Part shown: piece by piece, positions 60,806 to 64,000 of the stretch
Layout: the number at the start of each line of letters is the position of its first letter
Position numbering within the stretch: position 1 is the first letter of the stretch
NCBI RefSeq assembly: GCF_963169125.1
Contig: NC_084795.1
Location: forward strand, 131,977,701 to 132,041,700
Direction: 5' to 3'
DNA: 64,000 bases
From: Humulus lupulus
Lineage: Eukaryota > Streptophyta > Magnoliopsida > Rosales > Cannabaceae
Translations under genes and position numbers: made by a program
The notes under the pieces: model-generated
Seen by the model: the letters and a program-made list of their open reading frames with translations, nothing else
The model's database searches: none
What the model was told of the DNA's origin: nothing

Positions 60806-61930
60806 TGTTAGGAAAATATGTATTGCCTCAATGGAAATGGTAAGAAAATATTACAACTCTATGCAAAATATTACAATAGACAAGGATTGATTAAATGAAG
60901 TGTTACAACTCTATAACTGAAAAATACAAATAAAAGGAGAAGGAGATGTAGGATGATAGAAATAGAAAGTACAACTCTATTACAAAAAGATACAAGTAAA
61001 CTAGAAGTGTTTGAACTAAGGAAATAAAATGATTACAACTTTTTAACAAAAGTACAAGTAAATAGAATAAGAAGAAAAGAAGAAAGAGCAATAGAAGAAA
61101 ATAAGAACAAGAACCAAAACAATAAACTCTCACTGACACAACCAAAGTGAAGAGTGTTGGGGATCACCAACTTAAACAAGGTTTGAAACCTTTGTCCAAA
61201 AGCTTATTTCCCCCTAACTCAAGCACTAAGGGATCTCTCACAGATTTTGGAAATGCTTTATGGAATTATCAAGCCCCAAGGTGTTTCTAGCCAAGTGCTC
61301 TAATGGATAGAAATGTTGTGTCTTACAAGTGAGCATTAGGCTCCTATTTATAGAGTTTAGAGACACCCTTTGAATTTCAAATTCCACCAACCCCCATGGC
61401 TGTTACCAATGATTAATTGGGTGTTTTATGGAATTAAAATAGAGATTTGGGAGTTACTTGGTTGTTGGAATCGTTCAAAATTGGATAAAAACCGAAATTG
61501 TATGAAGCTGTCAGCCACTAGGGCTGCGGCGCTTGTTTCGAGCGCCGCGGCCCTTTGTCATTTTCAGCAACCAATTTTTTAAGTTTTTTCCAAAACGTTC
61601 CAATTTATTCCCACTTGATTTTGTAACTTCCATACACAATATGGGAGTTAAAATCACATCTCTATCAGCCATTTCTCATATGGCTTTAAGAAATTAATCT
61701 CAATATTGTGTAACAACAAATCTACACAATAATGGGTGATATTTAGGAGTTACAAATTTGTGATGAATTTGTAACACCAAATATGTTACATGTTTGGATA
61801 TTTCACATATATCCAAATAATGTAACTCTCTATTATATGTTACAATATGTGACACTCTATGTCACATTTATTTAATCTAAAACATTATATTATAAAATAA
61901 TATTACATTATATTATAAAATAATATAACA
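60806..61930 (-). mobile_element. 1125-bp solo LTR, minus orientation
   Basis: A perfect duplication ATTAA flanks it (60801-60805, 61931-61935). It is the reverse complement of the LTR at 58818-59911 with a few per cent differences and an extra TATTACATTATATTATAAAATAA-like length variation at its outer end. Confidence 0.92.
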
Positions 61931-62813
61931 ATTAATCACCAAGGTTCTTACCTCAAATTGTAGCCCTACACCCCAGCTGAATTCTTGCACCAATTCAACT
62001 TAATCCCTTGAATTCTCCTCTGTTTTCCAGCTCCAATTCCCAGCTGAATTCCTCTCCAACTCCTTCAGAGATCACCAGCCCAAGTCTAGCTTATGCATCC
62101 CCTTTGTTACTTAGCCTGAAGTTCCATTAAAGGAGAGTGAGAGAGAGAAGAGTGAGAGTGAGCTGAGAAACCTTCTTTCTTCCCTTAAGTTAATCCACTA
62201 CCCTCTGTTTTTGTTCTACTAAATTCTGAATATATCACCTAAACAAAAGACCATGTTACCCCTCCAAAGTTTTCTAATCCTCAAATGGCCCCTAGGGGTA
62301 AAATGGTCATTTTGGTCCCAATTCCCGTTAATTCTTCGAATGTTCCTAGTGTTTATCAATTAATCTCGTCATCCAATTAATTACCAATTATTTACTCAAT
62401 GTCTACTAAGCCCCAATATATTTTCTAAATTCACGAAGATACCCCTAGGCTTCACTCGAGCCAGGTATTAATCCCTGTCGTGACTATTTTGCCAATCTGC
62501 TCACTAGGACCGTCTCGAGCCATATGTTGCAAATATATCCACATAAGAATATGGTATCAACAATTTATCACATATAATTACATTTATGCCCTCAACGGGC
62601 CAAAATTACAAATATACCCTTAAAAGCTAAATAGGGCCCACATGCATATTTAATACTCATAAACATGCATTTAATCATATCCATATAATCATATAATCAT
62701 GCATGCCACATACTCATTCATTTAATCATTTAAAATCATACATATACCAATTATGACATCCCGACACACTAATCAAGGCCCTTAAGCCTTATTAGAAATT
62801 TTGGGTTGTTACA

Positions 62814-62864
62814 TTAACTTTTATTTTAGACGGAGGTTTTGGATATAGAGGAATGGGATGGAGG
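62814..62864. other. Short background spacer
   Basis: 51 bp between the large element and the next LTR. It contains the TTAAC duplication copy and nothing else I recognise. Confidence 0.6.
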
Positions 62865-64000
62865 TGTAACGCCCAAAACTCCAGGGACCGTTATGGTGTG
62901 CAATTTGAACAGTGCTAAACTCGCTAATCGAGTTATTTGGCCATAATCGTGTAGCTAAGTATGGCAGTTTAGGATTAAAATTTTTGGTTAAGATATAACG
63001 TTTCACTAAAATGTTTACTGTATACATTGGGATCCCAAAAATATAATTTAAAGGTTTATTACAAGAAAATATTTACAACTAGCCGATCTAAGCGGCAAAA
63101 TAGGGTTTAACCCTAGTTCCTCTTTTAACCCTCGGCCGTGGTGGTCGAGCAGCCGCATATGTACACCTTGTCACCTAAGCTCTCAAACTTAAGGATGGTC
63201 CAGCTTTCTTTTGCCTTTACCTGCACCACATAGGACCCGTGAGCCAAAGCTCAGCAAGAAAACTCAATATGCTTATGAACAGTAATAACATGTCATCAAA
63301 TCATATCTGGCATGCCTAGCAAATATAGCTCTAATCAAGCATGCAATTAAGTTCAGATAATGCTGGGGAATCTAGGATAAGAAATCCTGCCCTCCTGATT
63401 AGATGACTATCAAGTCAATCCTGATCAGATGAGTGATTTAACACCGGTGGTTCCGTTAACCATAACGAGTGACTGACAAGCAAGTCACCACGGGGATCAG
63501 CACCCACAGCCATGCAAATGATGATCATTATGATCATACAGAGCTTATAACCCTGAACAGATGAGCGAATCTCACTTTGAGGTTCTGTTTAACAATAATA
63601 AGTAACTGACAAGTAAGTCACTACGAGGCTCAGCACCCATAGCCATGTGACGAAACAGTCACCTGGGCTTTCTGGCAATGGCTCTAATCAGATGAGTGAC
63701 TGACGAACAAGTCACTACGGGGCTCAGCACCCACAGCCATGTGACGAAGTAGTCACCTGGGCTCAGCACCCATAGCCATGTGACTAAACAGTCACTCGGG
63801 CTTTCTAGCCTTGGCTCCAATCAAATGAGTGTCTGCTGGGTAAGTCACTTCAGGCTCAACACCCATAGCCATGTGACTAAATAGTCACTGGGGCTCTCTG
63901 GCCCTGGCTCTAAGTGACTAGCCTTAGGCTAGACAAGCGCTTTTAGTTTTCATCGAACTTGAGGTCGGTTTGGCATTAATGCTCATTTGAGTCATTCAAT
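62865..64000 (-). repeat. Start of a second long LTR of the 19746 family, minus orientation
   Basis: It begins TGTAACGCCCAAAACTCCAG and matches the reverse complement of the right end of the 3112-bp LTR, including the gene-like GTCGAGCAGCCG and GCTCAGCAAGAAAA stretches. From 63400 it carries irregular repeats with GTGACT..AGTCAC dyads and AGCACCCACAGCCATG. It runs off the window. Confidence 0.85.

Larger units (their letters stand above)
42022..62813 (-). mobile_element. Tekay-like gypsy element, heavily nested and decayed
   Basis: The left LTR spans 42022-51738 and the right LTR 58431-62813, both with large insertions. The flanks TTAAT (42017-42021) and TTAAC (62814-62818) are a near-match duplication. 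A primer site TTGGTATCAGAGTGG lies left of 58431 on the minus strand. The canonical end AAATTTCGAGGACGAAATTG and a purine tract lie right of 51738. The left LTR starts AGTAACG where TGTAACG is expected. LTRs are about 2.2 kb once insertions are removed, as at 28178-30384. Confidence 0.88.
58431..62813 (-). repeat. Right (5') LTR with two opposed insertions
   Basis: It matches the left LTR in order but is interrupted at 58818-59976 and 60806-61935. About 330 bp present in the left LTR (42419-42748) is missing at the first interruption. The GC-rich palindrome module is retained at 60415-60530. Confidence 0.88.

Overview
The window is repeat DNA from a flowering plant, probably a dicot; I cannot name the species. 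I see no intact host gene, rRNA, tRNA or CRISPR array. Almost every base belongs to nested LTR retrotransposons, solo LTRs or DNA transposons. The coding regions are stop-ridden Ty3/gypsy gag-pol, an antisense accessory gene, and gene fragments captured by a CACTA transposon.

Layout. (1) 1-17145: a Tat-type gypsy element on the minus strand whose left LTR lies outside the window. It holds a spliced antisense accessory gene on the plus strand (348-3060), a 15-unit, 119-bp tandem array (3203-4980), and broken gag-pol (5118-11088). Its right LTR (11143-17145) is split by a complete plus-strand gag-only element (11663-16908, target duplication ACTTT) whose 1570-bp LTRs each carry a 34-bp minisatellite. 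(2) 17146-30384: LTR pieces and a decayed plus-strand Tat pol, split by a 3112-bp solo LTR (19746-22857, duplication GTGTC) with an array of palindromic 27-bp units, then an inverted pair of Tekay-like LTRs (26479-30384). (3) 30707-41872: a full-length but dead chromovirus-like gypsy element on the minus strand (duplication ACACA). It holds a 548-bp hAT-like element (8-bp duplication) and a 1092-bp solo LTR (duplication ACCTC). (4) 42022-62813: a second large Tekay-like element on the minus strand. Its left LTR holds a 6.8-kb CACTA transposon with exon-like gene fragments and a 0.74-kb solo LTR; its decayed interior holds a 2173-bp solo LTR (duplication AATCT); its right LTR holds two solo-type LTRs in opposite orientation. 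(5) 62865-64000: the start of another long LTR related to the one at 19746.

How the parts relate. Matching ends and target duplications give a relative order: host elements first, then solo LTRs, CACTA, hAT and the gag-only element. The gag-only element needs proteins from an autonomous relative. The most unusual signals are the four-exon antisense gene, palindrome modules that differ in sequence between LTR families but sit at similar places, a 306-bp identical block inside otherwise diverged LTRs, and the multi-gene capture in the CACTA element.
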